From Pedobacter sp. PACM 27299 (GTDB taxonomy: Bacteria > Bacteroidota > Bacteroidia > Sphingobacteriales > Sphingobacteriaceae), in the NCBI RefSeq assembly GCF_001412655.1, contig NZ_CP012996.1:2542001-2606000 (forward strand): a DNA stretch of 64,000 nucleotides. Direction: 5' to 3'. The notes below the pieces were generated by a model. It was not told where the DNA came from. It was given only the letters and a program-made list of their open reading frames with translations, and ran no database searches. Every line of letters starts with the position of its first letter. Position 1 is the first letter of the stretch. The translations under genes were made by a program, and so were the position numbers. Shown here one piece after another: positions 26,895 through 34,885 of this stretch.

Positions 26895-27476
26895 TTAGAC
26901 TTCCTCTTTTGAGATCCATTTACCAACAGCTGGCGCTTGATAATTTGTCATCTTATGAAGTAAATCTTCGATATTATCACTAATTAATAACATCTGCTGG
27001 TTCACCGGTTTTAAAAATCCTTTCTTCACCATAGTGGCTATTAATGCTAAAAGTTCATCATAAAACCCGTTTGTATTTAAGATGGCAATTGGCTTTTTAT
27101 GAAGCCCAAGCTGTGCCCAGGTCAGCATTTCAAACAACTCTTCTAAAGTGCCGAAGCCGCCAGGTAAAGCAATGACTCCATCACTAAGCTCATTCATTTT
27201 GGTTTTTCGCTCATGCATCGTTTCTACCAGAATTAATTCCGTTAGGCCTTCATGCGCAATTTCTTTGTCTTGCAGAAAATGGGGTAGGACACCTATTACT
27301 TGTCCTTGATTCTCGATTGCCCCATCAGCAACAGTGCCCATTAATCCAACTCTTGCCCCGCCATAAATTAAGCCAATATTTCTTTCCGCCAAAGCGCGGC
27401 CTAATAAATAAGCTTGTGTCTCAAATTCCTGGTCAATCCCAAAACTAGAGCCACAGAATACAGTTATCCTTTTCAT
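26895..27476 (-). CDS. LOG family nucleoside-5'-monophosphate phosphoribohydrolase
   Basis: The 193-residue protein has the Lonely-Guy (TIGR00730) motifs: CGSSFG near the N-terminus, GLIYGGARVGLMGTVADGA, MHERKTKMNELSDGVIALPG and the signature PGGFGTLEELFE (about 104-115). Family members remove ribose 5-phosphate from AMP or cytokinin nucleotides in the cytoplasm. It is convergent with the FUSC-like gene and stands alone. Confidence 0.95.
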   Translation of the reverse strand: MKRITVFCGSSFGIDQEFETQAYLLGRALAERNIGLIYGGARVGLMGTVADGAIENQGQVIGVLPHFLQDKEIAHEGLTELILVETMHERKTKMNELSDGVIALPGGFGTLEELFEMLTWAQLGLHKKPIAILNTNGFYDELLALIATMVKKGFLKPVNQQMLLISDNIEDLLHKMTNYQAPAVGKWISKEEV

Positions 27477-27566
27477 TTGATTGAAGTTTATATCCTAAAA
27501 TGATTTTTAATGAGCACATAAATGCTGGAAAATAAGATCCACAAGTAAATCTAAGAAAAGAAACGA

Positions 27567-27695
27567 TTATAGCGCAGCATTTTTCGATAGGATAATTAAG
27601 GCCATTTCATTGCCATCAATGGTTAAACCGTATGATCCGGTAAACCTTTTAAGTGCTAGATTGTTATACACACAGAATTTCAAATAAAATGCCAT
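27567..27695 (-). pseudogene. possible C-terminal fragment of a GNAT acetyltransferase
   Basis: A 42-codon minus-strand open frame (ATG at 27695, TAA at 27567) encodes a short polypeptide containing FYLKFCVYNNLALKRFTGSY followed by GLTIDGNEMALIILSK. The N-N-x-A-L-K-x-F and E-M-A-L-I-x-L patterns resemble the last strands of a GNAT domain, with the preceding part missing. It lies in the 232-bp gap between two intact genes. This is a weak call; it may be noise. Confidence 0.3.
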
Positions 27696-27708
27696 ACACC
27701 GCTTGATT

Positions 27709-28611
27709 ATGGAACATCAATGGCCAGCACTTTCTTATGAAAATGGAAAATCTACCTATGAAACGCTGCAGCTTTGGTCGCAGATTGTGGGCAAGATAAA
27801 ACTTGCAGTTTTACCATGGGTAAACCATTCCTGGCATATTACCTTACATCCTACAGCTACTGGCTTAACCACCCAGTCGATGCGGTATGGTGATCAGGAT
27901 TTCCAGATAGATTTTGATTTTATCGCGCATCTGTTAAAAATTACGACCAGCAAAGGTGAAAACAGACAGTTTGATCTGCATGGGATTTCTGTCGCGGATT
28001 TTTATAGGAAAATATTTGAATTGTTAAGCGAACTGGAAATCAATCTGGTCATAAAACCTATTCCAGTAGAGCTTGCTGATCCTATTCCTTTTGAATCAGA
28101 TACGATACATGCCACTTATAAAGATGAAGAGGTGACGGCTTTTCATCAGGCTTTATTAAACATTCAAAGTGTTTTCATGAAGTTTAGAGCTGAATTTAAA
28201 GGCAAGTGCAGTCCTATCCACTTTTTTTGGGGAAGTTTTGATTTAGCACTATCTCTTTTCTCTGGAGCTGAAGCACCAAAGCACCCGGGAGGAGTACCTG
28301 GTATGCCCAATTGGGTGGCAGAGGATGCCTATTGTAAAGAGGTGAGCAGCGCCGGCTTTTGGACTGGTGGAGAGGGTTTGAAGGAAGCTGTGTTTTATTG
28401 TTACTTATATCCGGAGCCCGAAGGGTATAAAACAGCAAAAGTTCAACCCAGCGAAGCCTATTATCACCCTGCATTGAGCGAATTTGTTTTGCCGTATTCA
28501 GCGGTACAAAAAGCAGCAAATGCTGAGGATAAATTACTCGAATTTTTAAGAAGTACCTATAGCATTGGAGCTGACTTGGCCAAATGGGACAGAAGTAAAC
28601 TGGAATACTAA
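27709..28611 (+). CDS. DUF5996 family protein
   Basis: The ATG at 27709 is preferred over the TTG two codons upstream. About 300 residues. It shows the family pattern: an opening WPALSYENGKSTYETLQLWS, then QIVGKIKLAVLPWVNHSWHI, central HFFWGSFDLALSLFSGAEAP, and late GFWTGGEGLKEAVFYCYLYP plus YHPALSEFVLPYSAV. DUF5996 proteins are cytoplasmic and of unknown function. The last 4 bp overlap the stop region of the convergent UBP zinc-finger gene. Confidence 0.88.
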   Translation: MEHQWPALSYENGKSTYETLQLWSQIVGKIKLAVLPWVNHSWHITLHPTATGLTTQSMRYGDQDFQIDFDFIAHLLKITTSKGENRQFDLHGISVADFYRKIFELLSELEINLVIKPIPVELADPIPFESDTIHATYKDEEVTAFHQALLNIQSVFMKFRAEFKGKCSPIHFFWGSFDLALSLFSGAEAPKHPGGVPGMPNWVAEDAYCKEVSSAGFWTGGEGLKEAVFYCYLYPEPEGYKTAKVQPSEAYYHPALSEFVLPYSAVQKAANAEDKLLEFLRSTYSIGADLAKWDRSKLEY

Positions 28612-28880
28612 TATTCGCTGAAAACCTCATCTTTATAACACCATAACCACCTTTCTCCAAGAACAGCGGAGCTGATCACCGGATGGCCAATACTGTGGTA
28701 GTGTTTGGTCATGTGGGCATTCGGAGAGTCATCACAGCATAAAGTTACCCCGCAGGTCTGACAGGTGCGTAAATGAACCCAATCACTGCCTATTTTAACG
28801 CATGTTTCGCATACCAACTCCTCAGGGGTTTTCAGCGCCTTTAAATTTTTAATATGATCACAAATTTGGTCGTTTTCCAT
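28608..28880 (-). CDS. UBP-type zinc-finger protein
   Basis: The 90-residue protein is a single ZnF-UBP domain. Zinc ligands are visible as CDHI (near residue 7), CETC, CQTCG, CC, and the histidine cluster HMTKHYHSIGHPV. In eukaryotes this domain binds the C-terminus of ubiquitin; bacterial stand-alone copies have no known function. It overlaps the DUF5996 gene tail-to-tail by 4 bp. Confidence 0.9.
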   Translation of the reverse strand: MENDQICDHIKNLKALKTPEELVCETCVKIGSDWVHLRTCQTCGVTLCCDDSPNAHMTKHYHSIGHPVISSAVLGERWLWCYKDEVFSEY

Positions 28881-29055
28881 GAGATGAGATTTTGCTCCAG
28901 GTCGCCCAAATAATGTGCCATCAGTTAAGCCTGAACTCCCGCCTCATCCATCTTAGAATTTTAACAAGTAATCCTTTATTATCGGTCCTTTTTGAAGCTG
29001 TTCTTTACCTAAACTTTCATTTATCAATTAAAGTAAATCATTAAATGAAAGTATC

Positions 29056-29497
29056 ATGAACAGTTTAAAAAACAAGGTCGCATTAATTACAGGATCTGGG
29101 CGCTTATTTTACGATGCAGTTCGCAGCAAAGCAGGTCGCAGATCACGGACGAATCCTATACATTGTTTCCAGTACCACTAATTGTCCGGTTCAAGGAATG
29201 GCTGTATACGGTGGAAGTAAAATGACACCGAGGTACATGGTCGATGTTTTATCAAAAGAAATTGGCCATAGAGGGGTAACGGTAAATACCATCATTCCAT
29301 TTTCTGTGGATCATTCCGCTGTTTTCGCTAAGCAGGATAGCTATCTTGAATTGAGGAAGCAATTGCTGGACAGCTTTCTGATGGGAAGATTGGCAGAGGT
29401 GGAAGATGTAGCTAATGTTGCGGAATTCTTCGCCAGTGATCTTTCTTCTTTTGTGAATGATCAACATCTGCTGGTAAACGCTGGGGCTACCAATTAA
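29056..29497 (+). pseudogene. short-chain dehydrogenase remnant with internal deletion
   Basis: The ATG at 29056 begins a typical SDR N-terminus (MNSLKNKVALITGSGR). The text then jumps into the middle of an SDR in another frame: FAAKQVADHGRILYIVSSTT, catalytic YGGSK, GVTVNTIIPFSVDHS, and the C-terminus FVNDQHLLVNAGATN ending at 29497. Roughly 90 residues between the cofactor loop and the catalytic serine region are missing, including NNAG, and the frame is shifted at the join (about 29100-29113). The rest of the cofactor site is therefore lost. The downstream part alone is open from the ATG at 29114 (127 codons) but would not fold as an SDR. Confidence 0.85.
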
Positions 29498-29646
29498 TGA
29501 AAAAGGTAGGCCAGCATGTATTTAGAAAGGAATTGACTGAGGATTTATGGCAGGTTTCATAGTGATACCAAAATATTAACTGCTAAAGCAGTAACAATCG
29601 CTACCATATCTCATCAAATCGTCACCTTTAAATCAATTACTTCTTG

Positions 29647-31179
29647 ATGAAACATAAGCTTTTAATTCCATTCTTCCTTGTCCTGGTATTTATCTTCCGA
29701 GATAACTTAGCGCAAGCACAGGACACCGTAAGGAGAACCATAGAAATAGGTAAACTGGACTCTTTAAATTCTACGATCCTTAAAGAAAAAAGACGGATAG
29801 AGGTGTTTGTCCCTCCGGGTTATAAACCAGGAAGTACCACTAAATATGATGTACTTTATGTGCTGGATGGGGGCAATTGGAATACGGGTTTAATACTTAA
29901 GGTACAGGGATTTTTGGAAGGGGAGAAATACATACCACCAACCATTATCGTCAGCATATTAGGTATTGATCGAAATAAAGACCTGACGCCAACCCATATC
30001 GATGGTTGGAATACCTCAGGTGGAGCAGCACAATTTTTAGGCTTTATTAAGGAGGAATTGATTCCTTATATCAATCAAAAATATCCTGCCAATGGAGACA
30101 ACGCAATATGGGGACATTCATTAGGTGGGTTGTTTGTGGTCAATGCGCTGCTGATGGAGCCAAACACATTCAAGTCTTATATTGCCGTCGACCCTAGTTT
30201 GTGGTGGGATAATAATTACATCCAAAAGATTGCTGCTTTTAAATTGCCAGCATTGAAAGACCCGGCAATCACCTTGTTTATGAGTGGCAGGGAAGGAATG
30301 GAAGGGGCAACGATGAAGATTGATGCGATGGATGTGATGCTCAAAAAGTGGGCCCCTGCCGGCCTAACCTGGAAAAGTATTCGATATCCCGAGGAAACAC
30401 ACAGTTCAGTAAGGTTCAAAAGCACCTACGATGGTTTAAAGTTCTCCTATGGCTGGCAGAGTAATGGGGTCGATTTTCACCCGCAGAATGGTATTGTACT
30501 GAAAAATAAGCCGATTACGCTATGGTATTTTGGCGATACCACCAGGGTTCGATACACCATAGATGGTACTGATCCTTCACTTAGCTCCGCAAGAATACAG
30601 GCTGAAGTCAATCTAAACGATGCGGCTAAAGTGAAAGTAAAGCAGTTTACCAATCGTGCACGCTATGATAAAATGAAGACTGGTAATTTTACCCCAGGAA
30701 AAATATTAGCTCCTGTATCTAAACAAAAGAACCTGCAGAATGGTGGTTTTCATTACAATTACTATGAAGGAGAATTTAATAATGCTGAGGATCTAAAAAA
30801 TAAAACACCACAGCAAAGGGGAATCACAAATGCGGAGTTCGATGTCAATAAACTGCCACGTAAAAATAACTTCGCCCTGATCATTGAAGGAGCATTGGAA
30901 ACAAAAGAAGAAGGATATTATGGCTTTGTTCTTGAAGCAGATAAAGGTTCAAAATTATACCTTAATAACCAGCTATTGATCCAATGCGAAGGGCCTAATG
31001 CCGGCGCTCCGAATTCTTATATGATACCTTTGACTAAAGGGTTTTATAAGTTTCGTTTAGAGTTTCTGCATAAAAATGAATACTTGAAGTTAAAACTGGG
31101 TTACCTTAGCCCAAGTATCATGAAAACTAAGCAAGCGATTCCGATTCCTTTAGATCTGCAATATGGAGTTCATGAATAA
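29647..31179 (+). CDS. secreted esterase (Fes/EstD-type) fused to a CHB_HEX_C and a PA14-like domain
   Basis: The ATG at 29647 opens a signal peptide (LLIPFFLVLVFIFRDNLAQA). About 510 residues. The first 270 residues are an alpha/beta-hydrolase of the putative esterase family (PF00756): IEVFVPPGYKPGS, the nucleophile motif GHSLGG with S158, an Asp in FMSGREG-type context and a late HSSVRF histidine. At about 275-340 is a chitobiase C-terminal-like beta domain (VRYTIDGTDPSLSSARIQAE). At about 365-505 a PA14-like domain appears (GYYGFVLEADKGSKLYLNNQ and LTKGFYKFRLEFLHKNEY). A periplasmic or surface esterase on sugar-linked esters or a ferric siderophore is plausible; the substrate is not shown. 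No operon partners. Confidence 0.82.
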   Translation: MKHKLLIPFFLVLVFIFRDNLAQAQDTVRRTIEIGKLDSLNSTILKEKRRIEVFVPPGYKPGSTTKYDVLYVLDGGNWNTGLILKVQGFLEGEKYIPPTIIVSILGIDRNKDLTPTHIDGWNTSGGAAQFLGFIKEELIPYINQKYPANGDNAIWGHSLGGLFVVNALLMEPNTFKSYIAVDPSLWWDNNYIQKIAAFKLPALKDPAITLFMSGREGMEGATMKIDAMDVMLKKWAPAGLTWKSIRYPEETHSSVRFKSTYDGLKFSYGWQSNGVDFHPQNGIVLKNKPITLWYFGDTTRVRYTIDGTDPSLSSARIQAEVNLNDAAKVKVKQFTNRARYDKMKTGNFTPGKILAPVSKQKNLQNGGFHYNYYEGEFNNAEDLKNKTPQQRGITNAEFDVNKLPRKNNFALIIEGALETKEEGYYGFVLEADKGSKLYLNNQLLIQCEGPNAGAPNSYMIPLTKGFYKFRLEFLHKNEYLKLKLGYLSPSIMKTKQAIPIPLDLQYGVHE

Positions 31180-31264
31180 GCGATTTGTGATTGTGATTTT
31201 GTAGTTATTTAGCTAGAACTCTTTGCTGAATTTTAATTAATTTAGTGAGAAAGCCAAATTAATT

Positions 31265-31900
31265 ATGTCCTATATTCTTAATGTTCCTTACGCGGATAAA
31301 GACGAGGCCAAAGAGCTCGGCGCTTTTTGGGCTGCAGCAATAAAAAAATGGGTGATTCCAGATCATGTTAATGATCTTAACCGCTTTCAAAAATGGATTT
31401 CAGTGGAGCCTTATAGCTGTATTGTTAGGAAGCCCTATTTACTGGCGATATCTACGAGAGAATGCTGGAAATGCGCTAAAGAAATTCCAGTAGTCGCACC
31501 AGGAGCAGTCAACTACTACTATCTAAACTATGCTGACGAAAATAACCCGGATGACAATGATTTAGTTTGGGTAAAAGGGGAAGAACCGACTTTGTTTTCA
31601 GATGTTGAGCACTTGGATCAAGCAGTTATAGACCATTTAATTGAACATTATCCTTTTTATAAATACACCTACTCCAAGTTTATAAATGCTTCATATTGGG
31701 CAAACAACTGTAAATATTGCGGAGTATTGCAAGGTGATAATTACCTGCATGAGGAGCCAGGAGGTTCTTTCTGTCCAACAATATATGATCCTGTTGACCT
31801 GAAAATTATTTCATTTGATCTGGAATATGATCCTATCATCCGTGGTTCTTATGGCGGTTCACAATCAGAAGATATGGATTTTTCAGCTTTTTTTAGGTAA
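31265..31900 (+). CDS. DUF5710-domain protein
   Basis: The 211-residue cytoplasmic protein begins with a DUF5710 module (about 2-45; YILNVPYADKDEAKELGAFW, KKWVIPDHVNDLNRF), a short domain often found in topoisomerase- or primase-like and mobile-element proteins. The remainder has two CxxC pairs (CWKCAKEIP, CKYCGVLQG) that may bind zinc, and a C-terminal acidic tail. The function of the whole is unknown. Single gene between the esterase and a convergent glycosylase gene. Confidence 0.72.
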   Translation: MSYILNVPYADKDEAKELGAFWAAAIKKWVIPDHVNDLNRFQKWISVEPYSCIVRKPYLLAISTRECWKCAKEIPVVAPGAVNYYYLNYADENNPDDNDLVWVKGEEPTLFSDVEHLDQAVIDHLIEHYPFYKYTYSKFINASYWANNCKYCGVLQGDNYLHEEPGGSFCPTIYDPVDLKIISFDLEYDPIIRGSYGGSQSEDMDFSAFFR

Positions 31901-31932
31901 CAGGGGGGAATTTGAAATAATGGGGCATTTGC

Positions 31933-32676
31933 TTAGGTTAGTTTAATATATAACTTCTGACAAATGGTACAATAAAATGTCCTTCTTCGGGTTTTTCCCA
32001 GATGTCCTTTCTCTAGGGGATGATCCAGTGGGCAATGTTTTTTTGTATTAACCAGCCAATGTTTTTTGAGTACATAAGCTTTCTTCCATGCCAGGAAATC
32101 AAAACTGTATTGCCTTGCCTCCTTTACAAGCAATTTAAGTTTTGGTAAGGGAATCGCTGCTATTTTACTTAAAGGATGTATGCCTGCACGATAGAGCACT
32201 TCATTTTTTATGATATTGCCTACACCTGAGAAGATTTGCTGATCCAGCAGGAGATCACAGATCAGTTCTTCAGGCTTTGCCCTGATAATTTTCAAGGCTT
32301 GTTTTGGATCCCATTCCTCAGCCATAACATCTATAGACCAATCATAACTATCGTTAATATCGCCTTCCACATATTTTAAGGAACAGGTATAGAAATTTAG
32401 TTCCGCCTCTTCAAAAGACAGCCTAAGCCTGACAGCGGATTCCTTTCGCTCATTAATCCGATAACTGCCAAACATCATGAAATGGATCCTGAGTGTGAAA
32501 GTCTCAAAGCAGATTAAAAAATGCTTGCCCCAGCTCCTGAAAGCAAGCAAATGCTGATGAAGCATTCTTTCCTTCTCGATTTTTGTATTGCCATCGATAC
32601 CAATTACCTGTTGACCTTCTAAATGAAGAGATTCAACGAGTTCCCTTAGAATTACAATTGATGGTCCTTCTGGCAT
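31933..32676 (-). CDS. Fpg/Nei family DNA glycosylase (endonuclease VIII-like)
   Basis: The start is set at the ATG at 32676 because the family needs the N-terminal MPEGPS, whose proline is the catalytic nucleophile; six in-frame codons upstream are not used. About 247 residues. A central DNA-binding H2TH region is seen in SGVGNIIKNEVLYRAGIHPL. The C-terminal zinc finger is unusual: CPLDHPLEKGH replaces the first CxxC, followed by R-R-R-T-F-Y-CTIC. This suits the Nei2/Nei-like group. It excises oxidised bases and nicks the abasic site. Single gene, convergent with the DUF5710 gene. Confidence 0.88.
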   Translation of the reverse strand: MPEGPSIVILRELVESLHLEGQQVIGIDGNTKIEKERMLHQHLLAFRSWGKHFLICFETFTLRIHFMMFGSYRINERKESAVRLRLSFEEAELNFYTCSLKYVEGDINDSYDWSIDVMAEEWDPKQALKIIRAKPEELICDLLLDQQIFSGVGNIIKNEVLYRAGIHPLSKIAAIPLPKLKLLVKEARQYSFDFLAWKKAYVLKKHWLVNTKKHCPLDHPLEKGHLGKTRRRTFYCTICQKLYIKLT

Positions 32677-32821
32677 AGCAAATGATCTACTCATAAAACA
32701 AGCTATACCTAAGAAAGTTCTGAACCTTATAGGTAATCGATATCAACTAAAGAGCTAAAACTGGATTTGTTTACTAATATTTTTAGTTTAAATTTGTTGT
32801 TCTGAAGTTTAAGCTATTTCT

Positions 32822-33496
32822 ATGAGTTTTAATCCATTGCAATGTTCTGAAAAAAGCATGCTCCATCCTGTAGATGTTCAAAATGAGGATCAGCAAATCA
32901 GGTGTTATGGAGAAAGCCCATGGCATAAGAACTGGAAAAAGGCTTTTCCCTCTTCCTTTCAGGAAGTTTGCTTTTGGGATGAACTAACCACACAGCATCA
33001 TCGGGCTGATGTTTACACGACCTGTGGTACTGCCATAGAATTTCAAAACTCACCAATCGATCTCCAGGAGTTGGAAAGCAGAGAATCCTTTTACCCTAAA
33101 CTAATATGGGTTTTGAATGGTAAAAAATTCAAAGGTTTTCGTATTTTGAAGCATTTGCCAGATGTGGATGATCCCAGCCTTGCTGCCTTTGAATTTTGCC
33201 ACAGTGACCATCTTTCAATGATCAGAAAATCTGAGCTGCTTAACGGGGCAGCAAAACCTAAAGTATTAAATTTTCATCACCCTGAATTGAAAAAGATCCT
33301 ACTAACCAGCCACTATTATTCCTTTTGCTGGAAACATCCGCATCGGGTATGGTATCAGGCAAAATGCCCAATAATAGTGGACCTGGGTGGACATTTTCTA
33401 TATCAGCTTAAACAGCGAACACAGTTGTCTGGAAATTATCCATATCTCCACATGATTCCAAGAAAGGATTTCATTTCAAAATACTGGCAGTCCTAA
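32822..33496 (+). CDS. CoiA-like nuclease-family protein
   Basis: The 224-residue protein shows the CoiA-type restriction-like core in HRADVYTTCGTAIEFQNSPI (H-RADV, x-AIEFQ-S-I), preceded by ESPWHKNWKKAFP. CoiA is a competence factor with a predicted PD-(D/E)xK nuclease fold. In Bacteroidetes, related proteins are often stand-alone with no competence link. Cytoplasmic. It lies divergent from the Nei-like gene with a 145-bp gap. Confidence 0.8.
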   Translation: MSFNPLQCSEKSMLHPVDVQNEDQQIRCYGESPWHKNWKKAFPSSFQEVCFWDELTTQHHRADVYTTCGTAIEFQNSPIDLQELESRESFYPKLIWVLNGKKFKGFRILKHLPDVDDPSLAAFEFCHSDHLSMIRKSELLNGAAKPKVLNFHHPELKKILLTSHYYSFCWKHPHRVWYQAKCPIIVDLGGHFLYQLKQRTQLSGNYPYLHMIPRKDFISKYWQS

Positions 33497-33569
33497 GTTC
33501 TTTAAATCGCTGGTTACTCAAACTTTACCTGGTACGGCTTGTTGTTGAAAGACAAAAAACGATATATCT

Positions 33570-34025
33570 ATGGAAACGAATAAGGAGATCATTAGCGACC
33601 TAAAAGGATTGGTCAACATTGTAAATGATGGAAAAGAAGGGTATGAATCTGCAAGTGAAGCTACGGATAGCAAAGAGTTAAAAGCTGTATTTTTAAAATA
33701 TGCTGCTCAACGGGCTGCTTATGCTATTGAACTGAAAAACCACCTCGCCCAGCATGGAGGGAATTCGGATAATGAAGAAGGTGGGGTTTTAGGAGCTTTG
33801 CACCGTACTTGGATCGATATCAAACAAGCATTCAGCAGTAGAGAGGATACCGCTATTCTCGAAGCAATTGAAACTGGAGAGAACGCTGCGCTTGAAAAGT
33901 ATGATAAAGTGCTGGAAGATGATGATGCTCATGCCGACCATATCGCGCTATTGCAAAGACAGCGAACCGGAATTCTGGAAGCTTTAAAAGAAATCGAGAC
34001 CTACCACCAGCGCCTGCTGCGATAA
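33570..34025 (+). CDS. PA2169-type four-helix-bundle protein (DUF2383), second copy
   Basis: This 151-residue helical protein shares the family motif GALHRTWIDIKQAFSS and the acidic helix AIETGENAALEKYD with the protein encoded at 13380-13844, but the two are clearly diverged. Function is unknown, probably a ferritin-like stress protein. It is 35 bp upstream of the DJ-1/Hsp31-type gene on the same strand, so a two-gene stress operon is likely. Confidence 0.87.
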   Translation: METNKEIISDLKGLVNIVNDGKEGYESASEATDSKELKAVFLKYAAQRAAYAIELKNHLAQHGGNSDNEEGGVLGALHRTWIDIKQAFSSREDTAILEAIETGENAALEKYDKVLEDDDAHADHIALLQRQRTGILEALKEIETYHQRLLR

Positions 34026-34060
34026 GGTCATCTAATTTTTCACTGTCCTAACTTATTTTT

Positions 34061-34747
34061 ATGAAACGAATACTGATGATCTTGACTTCCCATCAACAGA
34101 TGGAAAATACCGATAGTAAAACAGGCGTATGGCTTGGAGAATTTACTGATCCTTATTATGAGTTTATTGACCAGGGATACCAGGTTACGCTAGCTAGCCC
34201 ATCCGGTGGGAAACCTCCGGTGGATGGGATGAGTGAACTAACGGAGCACATTACCGGCGCTAACCGCAGGTTCGCAGAGGATAAATCTGCACAGGAATCC
34301 TTTGAGCATACCCTGAAACTGGCAGGATTAGCGGCAGCGGACTATGATGCCGTGTTTTTCCCCGGTGGCCATGGCCCGCTATGGGATCTTGCAACTGATG
34401 AACTTAGCGGAAAGCTGATTCTGGAGTTTTTTCAAGCAAATAAACCTGTGGCTGCGGTATGCCATGGTCCGGCAGCTTTGATTAAGGCAGCCGAACTGGT
34501 GCCAGGCTTATTATCGGGCAAGCGCCTCACTGGTTTTACCAATGCCGAAGAAACTTTAGTAGGCCGATCAGACAATATTCCCTATAAACTGCAGGATAAA
34601 TTGGTAGCCCTTGGGGCTGATTTTAAAGCTGCCTTGGTTCCATTCTTTTCTCATGTGGAAACAGATGGACTGCTGATTACAGGACAGAATCCTTTATCAG
34701 CAGGACCGACAGCAATGGCTTTAATTGATTTTTTACAGAGGGATTGA
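34061..34747 (+). CDS. type 1 glutamine amidotransferase/DJ-1-PfpI family protein (Hsp31-like)
   Basis: This 228-residue protein has the nucleophile elbow VAAVCHGPAALI with Cys134, preceded by DYDAVFFPGGHGPLWDLATD. In Hsp31/YajL-type proteins this site serves glyoxalase III, deglycase or chaperone roles. No signal peptide. The order DUF2383-DJ-1 with a 35-bp gap suggests one stress transcript, closed by a strong terminator. Confidence 0.92.
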   Translation: MKRILMILTSHQQMENTDSKTGVWLGEFTDPYYEFIDQGYQVTLASPSGGKPPVDGMSELTEHITGANRRFAEDKSAQESFEHTLKLAGLAAADYDAVFFPGGHGPLWDLATDELSGKLILEFFQANKPVAAVCHGPAALIKAAELVPGLLSGKRLTGFTNAEETLVGRSDNIPYKLQDKLVALGADFKAALVPFFSHVETDGLLITGQNPLSAGPTAMALIDFLQRD

Positions 34748-34818
34748 TAACAGAGGAATTGATGACAGACGGATTGATTTCCTAAACGAGGAACTAGTTA
34801 ATCGAGGTAATTCCTGAT

Positions 34819-34858
34819 AAAAGCCAGGCTTAGATCATCATGCTAAGCCTGGCTTTTT
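34819..34858. terminator. bidirectional terminator
   Basis: AAAAGCCAGGCTTAG (34819-34833) pairs with CTAAGCCTGGCTTTT (34843-34857), followed by T residues. It separates the DJ-1 gene from the convergent pqiA-like pair. Confidence 0.92.
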
Positions 34859-34885
34859 TGCAGCTAAACTACATTGATCTGAGGG

